From NCBI GenBank assembly GCA_027625915.1, contig JANTQA010000070.1:6887001-6951000 (forward strand): DNA of 64,000 nt, in the 5' to 3' direction. The notes beneath the pieces are model-generated. The model saw only the letters and a program-made list of their open reading frames with translations, was not told where the DNA came from and made no database searches. The translations under genes were made by a program, and so were the position numbers. Shown here piece by piece: positions 30,519 to 43,414 of the stretch (the stretch's first letter is position 1; every line of letters starts with the position of its first letter). Source of the stretch: Anaeramoeba flamelloides. Taxonomy: Eukaryota; Metamonada; Anaeramoebidae.

Positions 30519-33500
30519 ATCCCTTTATTGGGGAAAATCTTTAATATACCAATCACATATTTTCATCTCTTGATGAAATTTCCATTGTAACCCCTACAAA
30601 AACACTCTTGTGTTTTTTATTGTTCCTTTTTTAAAACCGTTGTTATCATACCATATTATCGTTTTAAAAACAGGCCAAAGAGAAAAAAATAGATTGTTTA
30701 TTTACAACAAGATTAACTGAAAAATACATTTTTTCATAATCTAATACTGGTAATTGAATGTGATAAAAATCCAACTAATAGCTTTTGTTTTTGGTAAAAG
30801 GAATTATTTCTGTCCTTTAGATTTCATAGTTTTTCAAGTGGGTACAATTAAAAGGGAAGAAACCAATAAATAAAGGATAAAAAATACATTATATTTCTTT
30901 GGAAGTATCTTGATCTTTATAAAAATAGGGAAAATGAAGCAATTATTTTTTTCCGAAAAACAAATCAAATTCAACTCATTTCTTGAGAATAATTCAATGG
31001 TTTTGATTTTTTAAATACATTTAAAAATTATTCAAAATATTGGAATAATTGTATTAAATTCTTTTTCAGGGAATTTTCTAAAAAGAATGATTAAACATCT
31101 TTTTTATTTTTTCTGTTTTAATTAGATTATTTAATTCAATTTTTTAATTCTGATTCAAAACAAATGTAAAATAATCTCATTTAAAAATCTGAACATAGCA
31201 ATAAATGTTATTCATAAATATCCAATTCTTTTCCTTTTTCTTATGAAAAAAAAAAGAAATGTTTAAGTGTATGAAAAAAAATTTGATTATTTAGGCATTT
31301 TTTATACTTTAAACCCAAATTTTTTCTTTTTGAAATTTTTAAAAAAATAATTTTTCGAGAATAACATTTAAGAAAGATATTTTATGTAAGAAAATCAGAT
31401 GGTATTATAATCGGTCTGAAATTATTTATAGAAATCATTGATTTATTTGAAAAAGTTTCTTTTTTTTTTTTATTAATTAATTTATTTATTTTTTGGGTGG
31501 GGGGTTTCTTATTTTCTATTCTGTTTGATCAAAATAACTATGATATGATTATTATATGTTTATTTCAAAATAAAATATAATTTTAATTAAGAAGATTTTT
31601 ACTATTTTCTAAAACAAAAAATATTATTACTTTCTGCTTATGTGATAATTCATGTCTATATTTATATGAATTTGAATAAACATGTAATTACTTTGATTAA
31701 AATATCCGTAAAATAAATTAAAAATAAAAAGATATTCCAAATATGGTAATTTTTTGGAAAGTGTGTTATATTTCTTTCCTTTGTTAAAAAATGTTTAAAT
31801 TCGGGTATTTTTTGTTTCTTTCTGATTTAGAAATAAAGTAATTTGTAATAAAAGCTTTAGTGGACTTTTCTGAAGAAAAAAGAAAAGAAATAGTTTTTTT
31901 AAGAATTCAAAATCAAAAAAAAATAATATTTTTATTATTAATTTTATTAAATATCTGTGTTTCGGTGTTCGTGTCTATTGATATAAATCCATCTCCTTCC
32001 ACACGATCATTGTTCATTTTGTGATTTTTATCATATTTATACCTTGTAAATATTATAAATAAAATTTACCCTTTCTTTCAATAATTCGAAAAAATGAATA
32101 TCGAAGCCTAAAAAATTAAGAAATTATTTTTATGGTTATAAAAGTACAAATAAAACATAATAAAAGAATTAGGAAAATGCAAAAATAACCAATTAGTACA
32201 AATAAATAACACCCACCCCAATACGATTTTCAATTAAAGCCTTACAAAATCACATACACACTACTTTTGGTTATAATAATGGGTATTATTCTTGTAATTG
32301 ATTGTAAAGGGGGGGGTAGTTATTAAAGTTCTGTCAATACTTTTTTATTCCCGGTATATTTTTTTTTCACCTTTAGTATTTATTTTTACTTTTTTTTATT
32401 ATTTTTTTCAAGCTACAATCAGTCCCACTTTTAATGGGGAAATTTTCAACCAAAATTTAGTGCACAAAAAAAACTCAAACTAAGGAATAATTTTTGAAAT
32501 TTTTTTTTTTACAAATTATTTTACTAGAATTCAATTTTTGTACCTTAAGTTGGTGATTTTTTTTTTCCCTGGTTTTAATTGTAAGTGCATGCCTTAAAAG
32601 TGGAAGTGAATGTCTAAAATTCTGGAGTTTTAGTCCAAGTATTTGCAAGTGTAAATTGAAAATCTTCCTTTTAAACCCTTCTTCCCAAATAAAAGAATTT
32701 CCTATTTGGGAAAAATGTAAAAAAAAGAATATTTTTTTTTTACTTTAGACATAGAAAAGTCTAGAATTTTTAGTAGAATGTTATACTAAATGATTTTTTT
32801 TTCACAAAATAAATAATCCAGAATATAAAAAAGAATTTAAAAATGTTGTTCAAATTAATCAATGTTGAAAAGTTTTATTTAATGGTGAGATTTAATATTT
32901 GATATATTTCTTGAATTCATAAAACACTGTTGAATAAAAAGGGAATATAGTGGCTATTGTGAAACTGGATTAATAAAAGAAAGGTTCAAAAATCTTATTT
33001 AAAATAAAATTAATTTAAGAAACTATTGTGTTAAAGAAATAATAAAATATATTTTCCTCACAAAAGTAGGATGTATGAAAAATTTTTAACAAATTTAATT
33101 TCAAATTTAAAATATACTCATAACATTAAAGTTTTTCTCTTCAAAATTTATCTGATCTTAGATATACGATTGAATTCTGAATTTGAAGTTATATTGAAAA
33201 AAGTAGAAGAAAAAATCACCATATTGTTTTAAAACACAATTTCCACAAGACTACAATTTATTTTAGAACATAGCGGTTCTTCAATACTTTACCGTAATAA
33301 CTTAAACCAACACTAATATTAAATATTGGTAGTGTCAATTTCTAATTGATCATGCAATAATTGTCCTTAAATGTTATTTTTTTTTTCATCAATTTTGAGA
33401 ATAAATAGTTTTTAAAAATGAACTTTCAATAACTCACAATGAATAAATTTATGGTTTGATTGAGTTTTGAAAAATAATTTTTCAAATTATCCTTTCATTT

Positions 33501-33636
33501 TTTTTTATTCATTCTACTAATAACAATTTCAAAGTAATTTCCGAACTTTTCTTTTTTTTTATTTTGAAAAAACTCTTCTTTTCTTTCTTTTACAATTCGA
33601 TCCTAAATAAAAATAACGAATTTTTTTTTTCTTTTT
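30519..33636. other. Intergenic stretch with one small MITE
   Basis: No supported gene. The only structured item I see is family I MITE copy 2 at 32416-32612. The 61-codon frame at 32298-32483 crosses the MITE boundary and is Phe-rich, so it is not called. Confidence 0.5.
32416..32612. mobile_element. Mariner-type MITE family I, copy 2
   Basis: Left end TACAATCAGTCCCACTTTTA, right end TTAAAAGTGGAAGTGAATG. These are inverted and match the better preserved copy at 43225-43414. About 197 bp, non-coding. TA is present on the left; the right flank has drifted. Confidence 0.55.
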
Positions 33637-35342
33637 TTGTTTAATTTTTCTCCTTTCTTACTCAACAAAAAACAAAAAAAAAAAAAAAAAAAAAAAAAAG
33701 TGTCCAGCAAAAAGAACCAACTCCGAGCTTATGTTGAAAAACATAAAATTGCAGAAAAACTTGAAGACGCTTTAAATTCATGTCTTGATAAGCTTCCAGA
33801 AGAACCATTTTCATTCCTTGCAGCAAAACTTTTAGAATTAGCTCCACCACCAGTCGTCGATCACCTCCATGGAAGACAAATCCTTGACTCCAGAGGTAAC
33901 CCAACTGTTGAAGTTGATGTCTACTGTAAAATTAACGGAGAAGTCAAATTAATGGCCAGATCGAGCGCACCATCTGGAGCATCTACCGGATCCTCTGAAG
34001 CACTTGAACTTCGTGACAAAGATGAAAAAACTTATCTTGGGAAAGGTGTCCTTAAGGCCTGTAAAAATGTCGATGAAAAAATTAGCCCTGTTCTTGAAGG
34101 AAAAGAACTTAAAAGCCTTGTTTTACTTGATGAAATCATGTGCAAAACCGACGGAACTGAACTTAAAACTAAAGTAAATTGTTTTTTTTCTTTTTTAATT
34201 CTTCTTTTTATATTTTTTTCTTTTTTTTTTTTTCATTTTTTTCAAAGCCATTGCCATTCCTTGATAAAAAACCAACCAACTAAAAATTACCTCTCTTTTT
34301 TTTTTTCTTTTTCTTTTGCTTTTTTCCTTGCTCTATTTTTTTCACAACACAATTTCTAAAAAAGCTTGGAGGAAATTCAATTACCGCATGTAGTTTTGCT
34401 TTAGCAACCGCAGGAGCCAAACTTTTAGACCAACCATTATTTATGTATCTTGCTGAAAATTTCTATGGAAAAGAAAACATGCCATCCAAATTCACCCTCC
34501 CAGTCCCAATGGTCAACATTCTCAATGGAGGAAAACACGCAGGCGGAAAATTAAAAATCCAAGAATTTATGATTGTCCCAAGCAAAGACATCCCATTCAG
34601 CCAAAGACTCAAAAACGTCACCACTGTCTATCACCATTTAGGAAAATTGTTAGTTAAAAGATACGGCGTCTCCGCCAAGAATCTTGGTGACGAAGGTGGA
34701 TTTGCACCACTCTTAGATACCGCAGACGAAGCCTTAGAAGCCATCGAAGAGGCCATCAAAAGCGCCGGATTCACTGTCGGAACCGATATCAGACTCGCCA
34801 TGGACGCAGCCGCCTCCGAATTCTATGACGAAAAGACCCAAAAATACGAAATTGTTGAGGGTGAATGGGTTACCACCGAAGAATTAGTCGATTGGTGGGT
34901 TGCCTTAGTTGAAAGACATCCAGCCATCTGCTCAATTGAAGACGGTCTCCATGAAACCGATTACAAAGGATGGATCTCAATGCAAGAAAAACTTGGTGAC
35001 AAAATTATGCTTGTCATGGATGACGTCACAACATCAAACCCAAGACTCATCAAACAAGGTATCGAAGAAAAATGGGCCAACTCTCTTCTTCTCAAAATTA
35101 ACCAAATCGGTACAATCATGGAAGGATTTGAAGCAGTAAGATTGATCCATAACGAACTCCAAGGAAACGTCATTGTTTCTCACAGAAGTGGTGAAACCAC
35201 AAACTCTGTCATTGCTGACCTTGCTGTCGGTGTTGGTGCTGGATATATCAAAACTGGTGCTACAGCTCGTGGTGAAAGAACCTGTAAATACAACAGATTA
35301 TTACAAATCGAAGAATACTTAAAATCAAAAGAAATGCTCTAA
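33637..35342 (+). CDS. ENO: Enolase with N-terminal DPY30/RIIa-like docking domain
   Basis: Converts 2-phosphoglycerate to phosphoenolpyruvate. Exons 33637-34173 and 34365-35342 join in phase 0 (donor AAA/GTAAAT, acceptor CTAAAAAAG/CTT). Catalytic landmarks are present: RQILDSRGNPTVEV, PSGASTG, GDEGGFAP, SIEDG, MDDVT, LLLKINQIGT and VSHRSGET. SIEDGL and TIADLAV-type wording (here VIADLAVG) is closer to bacterial enolases than to animal ones. Before the enolase barrel lie about 55 extra residues, AYVEKHKIAEKLEDALNSCL then PEEPFSFLAAKLLE, which look like a dimerisation/docking helix pair such as that of ENO4. The start is unclear. The open frame begins at 33637 through a poly-Lys run; alternatively the A-run end (33700) is a splice acceptor and an upstream A completes an ATG before SSKKNQ. 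Codons are C-richer than elsewhere, suggesting high expression. AATAAA at 35447. Confidence 0.92.
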
Positions 35343-36911
35343 ATGTGATCAGAAATCATTTTAGTTTTTAATTATTCCTTATTTAAGCATTTATTATAAT
35401 TCGCTATTTTTCTGACTCAATCCTTTTTTTTAATTTTCTTTTACTTAATAAATTGGTTCTTTAAGATCTAAAAATTTCAAAAAAAAAAAAAAATAAATCC
35501 ACAAATTTCTTATTTGGCAAACTTATTGAGAAATTCTCAAGTAGATCAATTTTATTTTTCATACTTTTTACTTTTTCCAAATTCCATTTTTTAAGTTGTT
35601 TGGGTTCCTTAGGTTCCTCAAATTTATGTTTTTTTTGATTTAAGGTGTTTCGGGGAGGAGGTAAAATGGATAAAAAAGCAATTTAAGAAGGAATTTACTT
35701 GTTTTCAATTAGATTTTAAACAAACCAAACTTGCTCTGATTAGATCTTAAGCTACTTAACTTAACTGAAGCAAATGAAGAGATTTGAAATCAAATGGAAG
35801 GGAACTGAAATGAACATTCCATACAATTTGTCCAGTTGGTACTTGGACTGGGTTTTTTCTGTCAAATCACAATACAAGATACTCGTTACTGGATTTTTCG
35901 TAAATGATTAGGAAACTTTGAAAAAAAAAAAAAAGCCAAAATAACTATCAAGAAAATTTAGAAAAAAATATCGTTATTATAAACTAACATGTTATAAGAA
36001 TGCCCCGCCCAATACCAAATGAGTGTTATGATATATGTATGTCTTGTTATTCTGTTATCATTAATTAACAAAACAATTAGATCTTTTTTTTGATTTTTGT
36101 GTATTTATCATACCACATTTAATATAATTTGAAGGTATTAATACTGCTTATTGATAAACAATATCTAAACCCTTTTACAGATCGAGGGGTTATGTTTAAT
36201 TAACCAAATATAACACATTGTATTTTTTTTTATTTATTTTATAGAAATTCCTTTTATATCGAAATTTCATTAAAAATCAGAATGTACCTAACTTTGTTTT
36301 AAAAAATAAATAAATAATTTTTTTCTAAATTATCACTAAAAGTACAACATTATTTTTTTTCGTGAAAAACTCTTTATAAAATCCTTTTCAGTCAAAAGAA
36401 CCCAATTTTATTGAATAAATAGAACATATACTATGTGTTTTATTCATTGTTCTTCTCAAAATAAATTTTGATTTTTTAGATGCATATTATATTTTCCAAT
36501 TTCTTCAATTTTTTTTTTTTTTTTTTTTTCTTTACTATTGATTTATTAAAAAGTAAATTTTTTAAATAAAAAAAACATTTTAAACCCCAAATAAACATTA
36601 AGAAAAATGATTCGTGTATTTTAGTTTTAAAGAAAGACAATGATAATTGGAAAATCTTATTGTAATTCAATTTTACTTTTCGAAAGGAATTGTGAATTTT
36701 TACAGGAAATTCCAATGGAAAGTTACCCAGAAAAATTTTTAACAATTTTTTTTTCCTGAAATTTATGAATTTGTTCAGGTATTTCTTTTCTTAATATCAA
36801 CTTTTATCTAAAGTTTACAATTTCTCTTATTTCTCAACTAAAGTATGACAGTTTATTCTTAAAAAAATAATTGAATTTTTTCTATCGGCCTGGCACTTTA
36901 AGTGAGATGGA

Positions 36912-36944
<33 letters not shown>
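36912..36944. repeat. (TA)n microsatellite
   Basis: Perfect TA dinucleotide run of about 32 bp. Others of the same kind are at 3645-3666, 56491-56520, 59157-59182 and 63833-63861. Confidence 0.9.
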
Positions 36945-36946
<2 letters not shown>

Positions 36947-38553
36947 GGAATATCTAAAAAAAATCATTTGTAGGAACTTCTATCCAAAGAAATCTGTAAT
37001 ATTTTTGTATATTATTAGTTAAAGAAGAACTCTTTAATTTCATAATTTTACAGATTTTAAAATTTTAGATAATAAGATTCTTAATTCGTATTTAGTGGTT
37101 AAAACTGAGCTTAACCTTTGTTTCTAATTAAAATAATATTTAAACCCCATTCCACTCATAGATACACCAATTAAAAATGAAAGAATTATAAGTTTTTAAG
37201 AATCAATCAACATTTATTTGTTTAGAAATAAGAGAAATGATATTTTTTAGATAACAATTAATATTCAGAAAAGAAATACCCGAACAAATTCATAAATTTC
37301 TGAAAAAAATAAAAAATTAAAAAAAATTTAATCCATTTTCATTAGAAACATTCATATAAAATTTCTCAATTTCTTTAGAAAATTAAAATTGTTGACAATA
37401 AGTTTTTTAAATATTAAATTCATTGTTTATATAAGCCATTACAAAGTCTCACTTTTCCATATGTTAATTTGGAGTTAAAAACTTTTTTTTCTCCAAATTG
37501 ACTTGACTAAAAATAAAATAACAAGAAAAAAGAAAAGAAAAGAAAAATGAAGAAAAAAACAAAAAAGATATTGAAAATTTAACTAAATTAGAAATAATGT
37601 TAAAATCTGACAAGTAAAAAGGTATTTTACAAAGAATAATGTATTAAAATCATTGAATATATTCTATTTCTTTATTAAAACCGGAACACTTTAACCATAA
37701 AAGAGTTTTTTTTGAAAAAAACCTTGAAAATACTAATTTACAACAAAATGGGTTAATTTTATGTTTTCACTTATAATTTACTTTTAAGAATCTGGTTATG
37801 TAAAATTTAAATTTTCAAAATGTTTTAATTTAAAAGTTCTTCTATTCTCTTGAGCGTTAATTTGTACATTGAAAAAAAAAAAAAAAATTGAGTAATATAA
37901 ACAATTCCCACCCCCACACAAATACAGTGGATTTTTAGATAATCTTATCGCTAAACTTTCAAAAATTCAAACATATACATAAAATAAAACCAAAATTAAA
38001 ACAAAAAATCATGTATTAATGATTAAATTATTATATTTTATAAAGAATATCCCATTTTTTAATTTTATTGTATGAACAAAATTCAGATTTAAGATATCTT
38101 TTTTAAATAAGTTCATTAATATAAAAAAATTAATTTTTCAAACTAACATTTCTTGAATAATTGCAATAGAATTACAAAACTTATATTTCAAATTATTATT
38201 TATATCTCTTTTTTCTTTTGTGTAAATAAAACTAACATATTAAATGATCAAAAAAAAACCATTTTAAAAAAATCCATGAATAGAATCATGTGTTCTTAAA
38301 TCTTTATTATTTTATAAAATCAATTCTTAAAGGAGTATTTTGAGTATAAAAGTAAAAATTCAGGATTTTGAAAATCATTTTTTTTTTTCAAGTTTTTTTT
38401 CAAGTATGAAAAAAACTTAATCTATCTTACCAAAACAAATCGTTCAAATATTCAGATAATTAAAAAGGGGTTGGAAATCTGAAACAATTCATCATTTCAA
38501 TTTTTTACTAATAAAAGATTTTTCAAACACAATTAAACTTAAGTCGAAATTTT

Positions 38554-38587
<34 letters not shown>

Positions 38588-39239
38588 ATTTATGTTTGAC
38601 AATGAAATATTAAAATAAATTTTTTATTTTTGGAAACTAATTTGAACGTCACAAATTTATAAGCAACTATAGCTTTGTAACAAAAAAAAACAAAACTATT
38701 CGATATTATAAATAAATCGAAAAAAGTAAATGAACAAAAGTGTGAAAAAATTATTTCTTATATTCTATGTCTCAAGATCTAATTTACTTGCAATTTACAT
38801 TTTTATTAATTTATTCCAAGTAACAGTTCTTTTTTCATTGAGAATTTTCAATTAAATTCTTTTTCATTAGTTTTTTTTATTTTTTTCCTAATTTTTTGGA
38901 AAAAATCAGAAAAGAACTTTCCAAGAAAGTGAAAAAAAAAAAGTGCGTAATCTCAGAGTTTTTGTTTATATATATATATAAATACTACAAAATAATATTT
39001 CAAATTGTAAAATTTATAAAAAAAAATGTAGTTATATTTTTTCGATAAGTTTTTCTGTCAATAAAAAAAGACAAAATCTTAAATAAGAATTGAAAAAAAA
39101 TAACAATTTACTTCAAATTACCTTCATATTTTAGATTTTCACCTAAAAATCAGGAATTTCCATTCAAATCTAATTTTAATTTGATATACTATTTTGTAGT
39201 AAATTAAAATTTTCATTTTAACACCAACTAAAAAAATGA

Positions 39240-39700
39240 ATAAAGTGATCAAAATAAGACCTACACAATTACTATAATCTGTATTTCAAAATAAAATTTG
39301 TGTATTATTTTTATTCTTGGTACAATGGACCATCCAATTCAATGCCCAATAGTAAACATAAGTACAAATTAATTTTGAATCTAAAATCCTAATATATTCA
39401 TACAATTTGTTTAAGATTTTCCATAGTATTCATAATTTTTTTGAAAATTTTAATAACTTTTTGAGTAGAAAAATTTGCTTAATTTTTTGAGATAAATTTT
39501 ACCTATTGGATCCATTATTTATCAAATATCTTTTGAAATAATAGAACTTTAAGAAACCAATACCTTATTTGCTTATATATAATTACCAGTGTCTTTGATC
39601 CTTTAATATATAATTCTTCGATAACAAAAAAAACATACTTTTTATTTTGAAACATGAATTAAACTTTTCACCAAGTGTTATTTTGACAGCAGAATGAATT
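39240..39700 (+). repeat. Dispersed repeat family A, copy 4
   Basis: Starts near AAAGTGATCAAAATAAGACC and ends TGTTATTTTGACAGC. It shows the GTATTTCAAAATAAAATTTG, CCCAATAGTAAACATAAG, AATAGAACTTTAAGAAACCA and TTCTTCGATAACAAAAAAAA landmarks in the family order. The 116-codon minus-strand frame over it (39583-39933) is not shared with other copies. Confidence 0.6.
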
Positions 39701-40057
39701 GAAACATCGTATTTTTGACCAGAATAAGTTGAAAATCGATCGAGTGAGAACCAAAATAACAAGGCCTTACAGTCTAGAAGAGAATTCTTGACTCCAATTT
39801 CAGGGATGGTAAACCTTAAAATTAAAAAACAGCCAAAAAATCTAATGACTTTTGCCTTACTTTGTTTCTTTTTACAAGATTTGAGTAAGATTAGAAACCT
39901 TTCTAACATTTCTAAAAGAGAAAAGATATTCAAAAGTCCATTAATTTTTTCTGGTAAAAGATTTTCAAAACAACTTATTTTTTTTAATTTTTATTTTTAA
40001 AAATAGATTTTCCTTTGTTAAAGTTTATTGAGGTTTCACCAACTAGAAAAGGAAAAA

Positions 40058-41542
40058 ATGAACACAAAAATAGAATTGGAAAAACAAAAGAACGATCCTA
40101 ATCTCTTTAATAAAGAGTTGTCGCAAAGAATTGAACAAATAAAAGATCTTAAAACACAAAACTTTTATAAAAGACTTGTGCACCATTATTATTTTAACAA
40201 ACATGTAAAAGCGAAAGCGATACACTCCATTCTTTTTGGTGATTCCTTATTTTTAAAGCCAGATCATCCACCGTTAGTTGGCCCTGGTATTGTCAGCACC
40301 TCAAAACCACTTAGATTTGTTCTTCCACAAACACGTGTTAAAAAGATTCTCAACCATTTTGCCCAACACAATTCAAATTTTTGTATTAGATTTATTCACA
40401 ATACCGATTTCCACAAAAACCCGAATTTAAATTCTACAAACAAACAAAAAAACGAACCAAGTCAAAAACAAACACACAAAGAAAACAAAAATGTAGGCTT
40501 AATTCAGGCTATTATTAATGGATCAAAGTTTGTTATAAAAACCGATCGTACAATCCAAGTTGATTTAGGACTTTTTGATACCGACCAAAATGAAATAACT
40601 TTTCAGGCAATTAACAAATTAGATGAAACAATTGTAGTTTTTCAACATATGAAACAACCAGATCTTGCATATATTGCAAATTCCATTTCAAAGAACAACA
40701 CAATCTCAAAACAAAACATGATCAAACAATTAAAAACAATCATTTTATCAATAAAAACAAAGCAAGTCACCATAGAATACGAAAAGGAAATGGAAAAGGA
40801 AAAGAAAAAGGAAAACCAAATAGAAAATGAAAATGCAAATGAAAATGAAAATGAGACTGAAAAGAAGAAGGAAAAGGAAAATGAAAACCAAAAAGAAAAA
40901 CAAGGTTTAATTATTTCTTTCAAGTGCCCACTTTCTGGAAAACCCATTTCCATCCCCTCAAGAGGAAGAAAATGCCAGCATCTCCAATGTTTTGATCTGG
41001 AGGAATTTTTAATTCATTCTGAAAAAAGAAATGGTTTGGTTTGCCCTTGTTGTAACCAACCGATTTCTGATACAGATTTAATTGTGGACGGCTACTTACA
41101 AGATATTTTGAAGAAAAATGAAAACAAAATCATCGTTTCACCAAAAATAAAAATCTTTTCTGATGGGAAATACGAAATTATTGAAACACCCCAGACAAGA
41201 AATCCAAGTAGAATAAAAAATGTAAAAGAATTAGAAAAAGAAAAAATAGCATTTAATGTTGGGCAAAATGAAAAAGTTTTGGAAAAGAATAAAAATCAAA
41301 ATAAATCAAGTACAAGTCTATTTGTTTTTAAAGACATATTTAGCCAAAGGAAAAGAAAAGGTGAAAGGCTTCATAGTTCCAAAAATTCTATATCATTTTT
41401 GGAGTCAAATTCTGGTAAAAATAGAAGAACATCTTTCCAGTCCGCACCTTCAAAAAATGATCCACACAAATCAAATATATGTAACTACCAATTTGGGAGA
41501 AGTAAACTCTCGGCTTCTTTTGCGAGAAATAAAAGAAAATAG
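40058..41542 (+). CDS. PIAS/Siz-type SUMO E3 ligase (PINIT-like + SP-RING)
   Basis: Promotes SUMO transfer from Ubc9 to nuclear substrates (family role). A single exon of 494 aa from the ATG giving MNTKIELEKQ; the frame is closed a few codons further upstream. Residues 60-220 (PPLVGPGIVSTSKPLRFVLP to ETIVVFQHMKQPDLAYI) fit a PINIT-like domain. A Lys/Glu/Asn repeat tract (about 245-283) follows. The SP-RING is at about 287-345: FKCPLSGKPISIPSRGRKC, QHLQCFDLEEFL and VCPCCNQPI, with C290 the first ligand, then the family tail LIVDGYLQDILK. The remaining 140 residues are basic and low complexity. No N-terminal SAP domain is seen. Confidence 0.85.
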   Translation: MNTKIELEKQKNDPNLFNKELSQRIEQIKDLKTQNFYKRLVHHYYFNKHVKAKAIHSILFGDSLFLKPDHPPLVGPGIVSTSKPLRFVLPQTRVKKILNHFAQHNSNFCIRFIHNTDFHKNPNLNSTNKQKNEPSQKQTHKENKNVGLIQAIINGSKFVIKTDRTIQVDLGLFDTDQNEITFQAINKLDETIVVFQHMKQPDLAYIANSISKNNTISKQNMIKQLKTIILSIKTKQVTIEYEKEMEKEKKKENQIENENANENENETEKKKEKENENQKEKQGLIISFKCPLSGKPISIPSRGRKCQHLQCFDLEEFLIHSEKRNGLVCPCCNQPISDTDLIVDGYLQDILKKNENKIIVSPKIKIFSDGKYEIIETPQTRNPSRIKNVKELEKEKIAFNVGQNEKVLEKNKNQNKSSTSLFVFKDIFSQRKRKGERLHSSKNSISFLESNSGKNRRTSFQSAPSKNDPHKSNICNYQFGRSKLSASFARNKRK

Positions 41543-42095
41543 AAATTATTCTTCATCATCATCATCATCTTCTTCTTCTTTATTTTGTGATATGCTTTTG
41601 TATTGTTATGATCATTTATCATAAATTTGAACATCTAATTTTGAAATAATAAATATTAATTATACTATTTTTTTTTTTTAATAAGCTATAAATTTCAATT
41701 TTTTCTGTTTATTAGTTTCCATTTGTAATTTTGTTCATTTTTTTTTATATTTTTAATAATCAAATTTAATATGAAAACCATTATTTAAACCAAGAAAAGG
41801 TTAATTTGAAATAACCGCCAAATCTAAAACCTGAAAATTTCCAAAACGATAAAGTTTATTTTTTTGATTAATTGAGACTATACGTAAAAAGTTGAAATTT
41901 AATTCCCATTTTAGAGATAAATATACAAATATCAAGAAGTACTAACCTCTAGAATTGATATTTTGATTAAATATTTTAATTCAATTAATTTTAACACTTT
42001 GAGTAAATACAATAAAATCAAAAAAAAATAATAGCTTCAAAATTAAGTGAGAAACTGTGAAAAATGGAAATCTACTCTTGATTTTAAATTTAATA

Positions 42096-42291
42096 TAGTC
42101 AATTCCACCTTTAAGACACCAACTGCCAATGAATTTAAGGATCTAAATAATCTGAAATTATAGTCAAAAATTCGGATTCTAGTCATTTAATTTGTGGAAA
42201 TTAAAATTTCAAAAAATATACTTTAATTTTTATTGTTTTCTAGTATTGAAATTTTAATTCAAATATTGTGTTTTAAAAGTGATAGTGACTC
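42096..42291. mobile_element. Mariner-type MITE family I, copy 3
   Basis: A 196-bp element. Left end TAGTCAATTCCACCTTTAAG, right end TTTTAAAAGTGATAGTGACTC, inverted with several mismatches. Directly flanked by TA at 42094-42095 and 42292-42293. Non-coding. Confidence 0.55.
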
Positions 42292-43224
42292 TATAAAAAA
42301 CCCTCCACAGTTAAAAAATGCAATTCAATTTAAGAAATAGAACAAATTCCACTAATTTTAACTGATTTTCTTTTCAAAAATTAATTTTAATTATTTGATT
42401 CGATCGTTTTTTCTAATTTCCAAAATTTTATTCTGTTTTTATTTTGATCCTGTTTTTTTTTTCATTATGATTTTCGATTTCTTTTTTTATTTGCTTGATT
42501 TTTATTTTTTAAAAATTAAAATTTAAAAAAAAACATATTTGAAAAACCAAAACAATATTAAATATATTGGGAGCTTGTAATTTCCCTTAACATGATAAAA
42601 TTTACAATTATAACAATCAAAAAATTAATTTTATTTTTTTTTACATTCTAATTCTTTTTTTATTTTTTTAAATTTGTAAAATTTATTATATTCATTGTTT
42701 TTGTAAAATATTAGTAAGAGATAATAAATTAACAGTATTAACCCAGTTTAAGTATATACGACAATTATTAAACAAAAATGATTCATTTCACTCCAGTTGA
42801 TTTCAAATCGGAACAATTAACTAGGAAAGAATCATCTTAACTAGTTAATTTTTGCTTACTTCAATATATAATCAAAAAAATTATTATATTTAAGATCTTA
42901 TCACTAATAAGATTAACTATTCTTCAATTTTTTTTATTCCATTTAAAATCTCCCCAAACACTCGAAAAAACAGAAACCAAATAATATTAAAAAAAAAAAT
43001 AAAAAAAAAAAATAAAAAGGATTTTCATATAAGTAAAATATCGGAAATATTTAAAACAACTTGTAGTTAAAAACTCTAATTTCCTCAAGAAATCCATAAA
43101 TTATTTACAAGTACTTTCTGTTGAAATGTAGAAAATTATTTTTTTTGTATTTTATTTTTATTTGCAAAATTAAAAGTTTTTTATAGATATTCTTGTATGA
43201 ATATTAAATGTAATTCAATGATTA

Positions 43225-43414
43225 CAGTCAGTTCCACTTTTAAGGCACACACTTTCAATGAAATTTACACAATATAAAAATCTTATATTAAGGCAAAAAA
43301 TTTGTAATTTTTTTTACAATTTATTTTATTAGAATCTGAATTTTGTGCTTTAATTTGAGATTTTTTGTGCCATAAATTTCGTTGAAGTTTGTACCTAAAA
43401 AGTGGAACTGACTG
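43225..43414. mobile_element. Mariner-type MITE family I, copy 1 (best preserved)
   Basis: A 190-bp element with inverted ends CAGTCAGTTCCACTTTTAAG and CCTAAAAAGTGGAACTGACTG, flanked by TA on both sides (43223-43224 and 43415-43416). The ends and TA flanks are the pattern of Tc1/mariner-derived MITEs. No coding capacity. Confidence 0.75.

Larger units (their letters stand above)
35343..40057. other. Long intergenic region
   Basis: A 4.7-kb gap. It holds a (TA)n microsatellite of about 32 bp at 36912-36944, an A-run at 38562-38584 and family A copy 4 at 39240-39700. I see no gene; frames at 36476-36745 and 39583-40000 are repeat or A+T artefacts. Confidence 0.5.

Noticed and set aside
39583-39933. 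116-codon minus-strand frame
   Set aside because: Lies mostly on repeat A; no equivalent frame in the other A copies and no recognisable domain.
40642-40953. 103-codon Phe/Ser-rich frame on the minus strand
   Set aside because: Exact antisense of the Lys/Glu/Asn tract and SP-RING of the PIAS gene; composition is explained by that.
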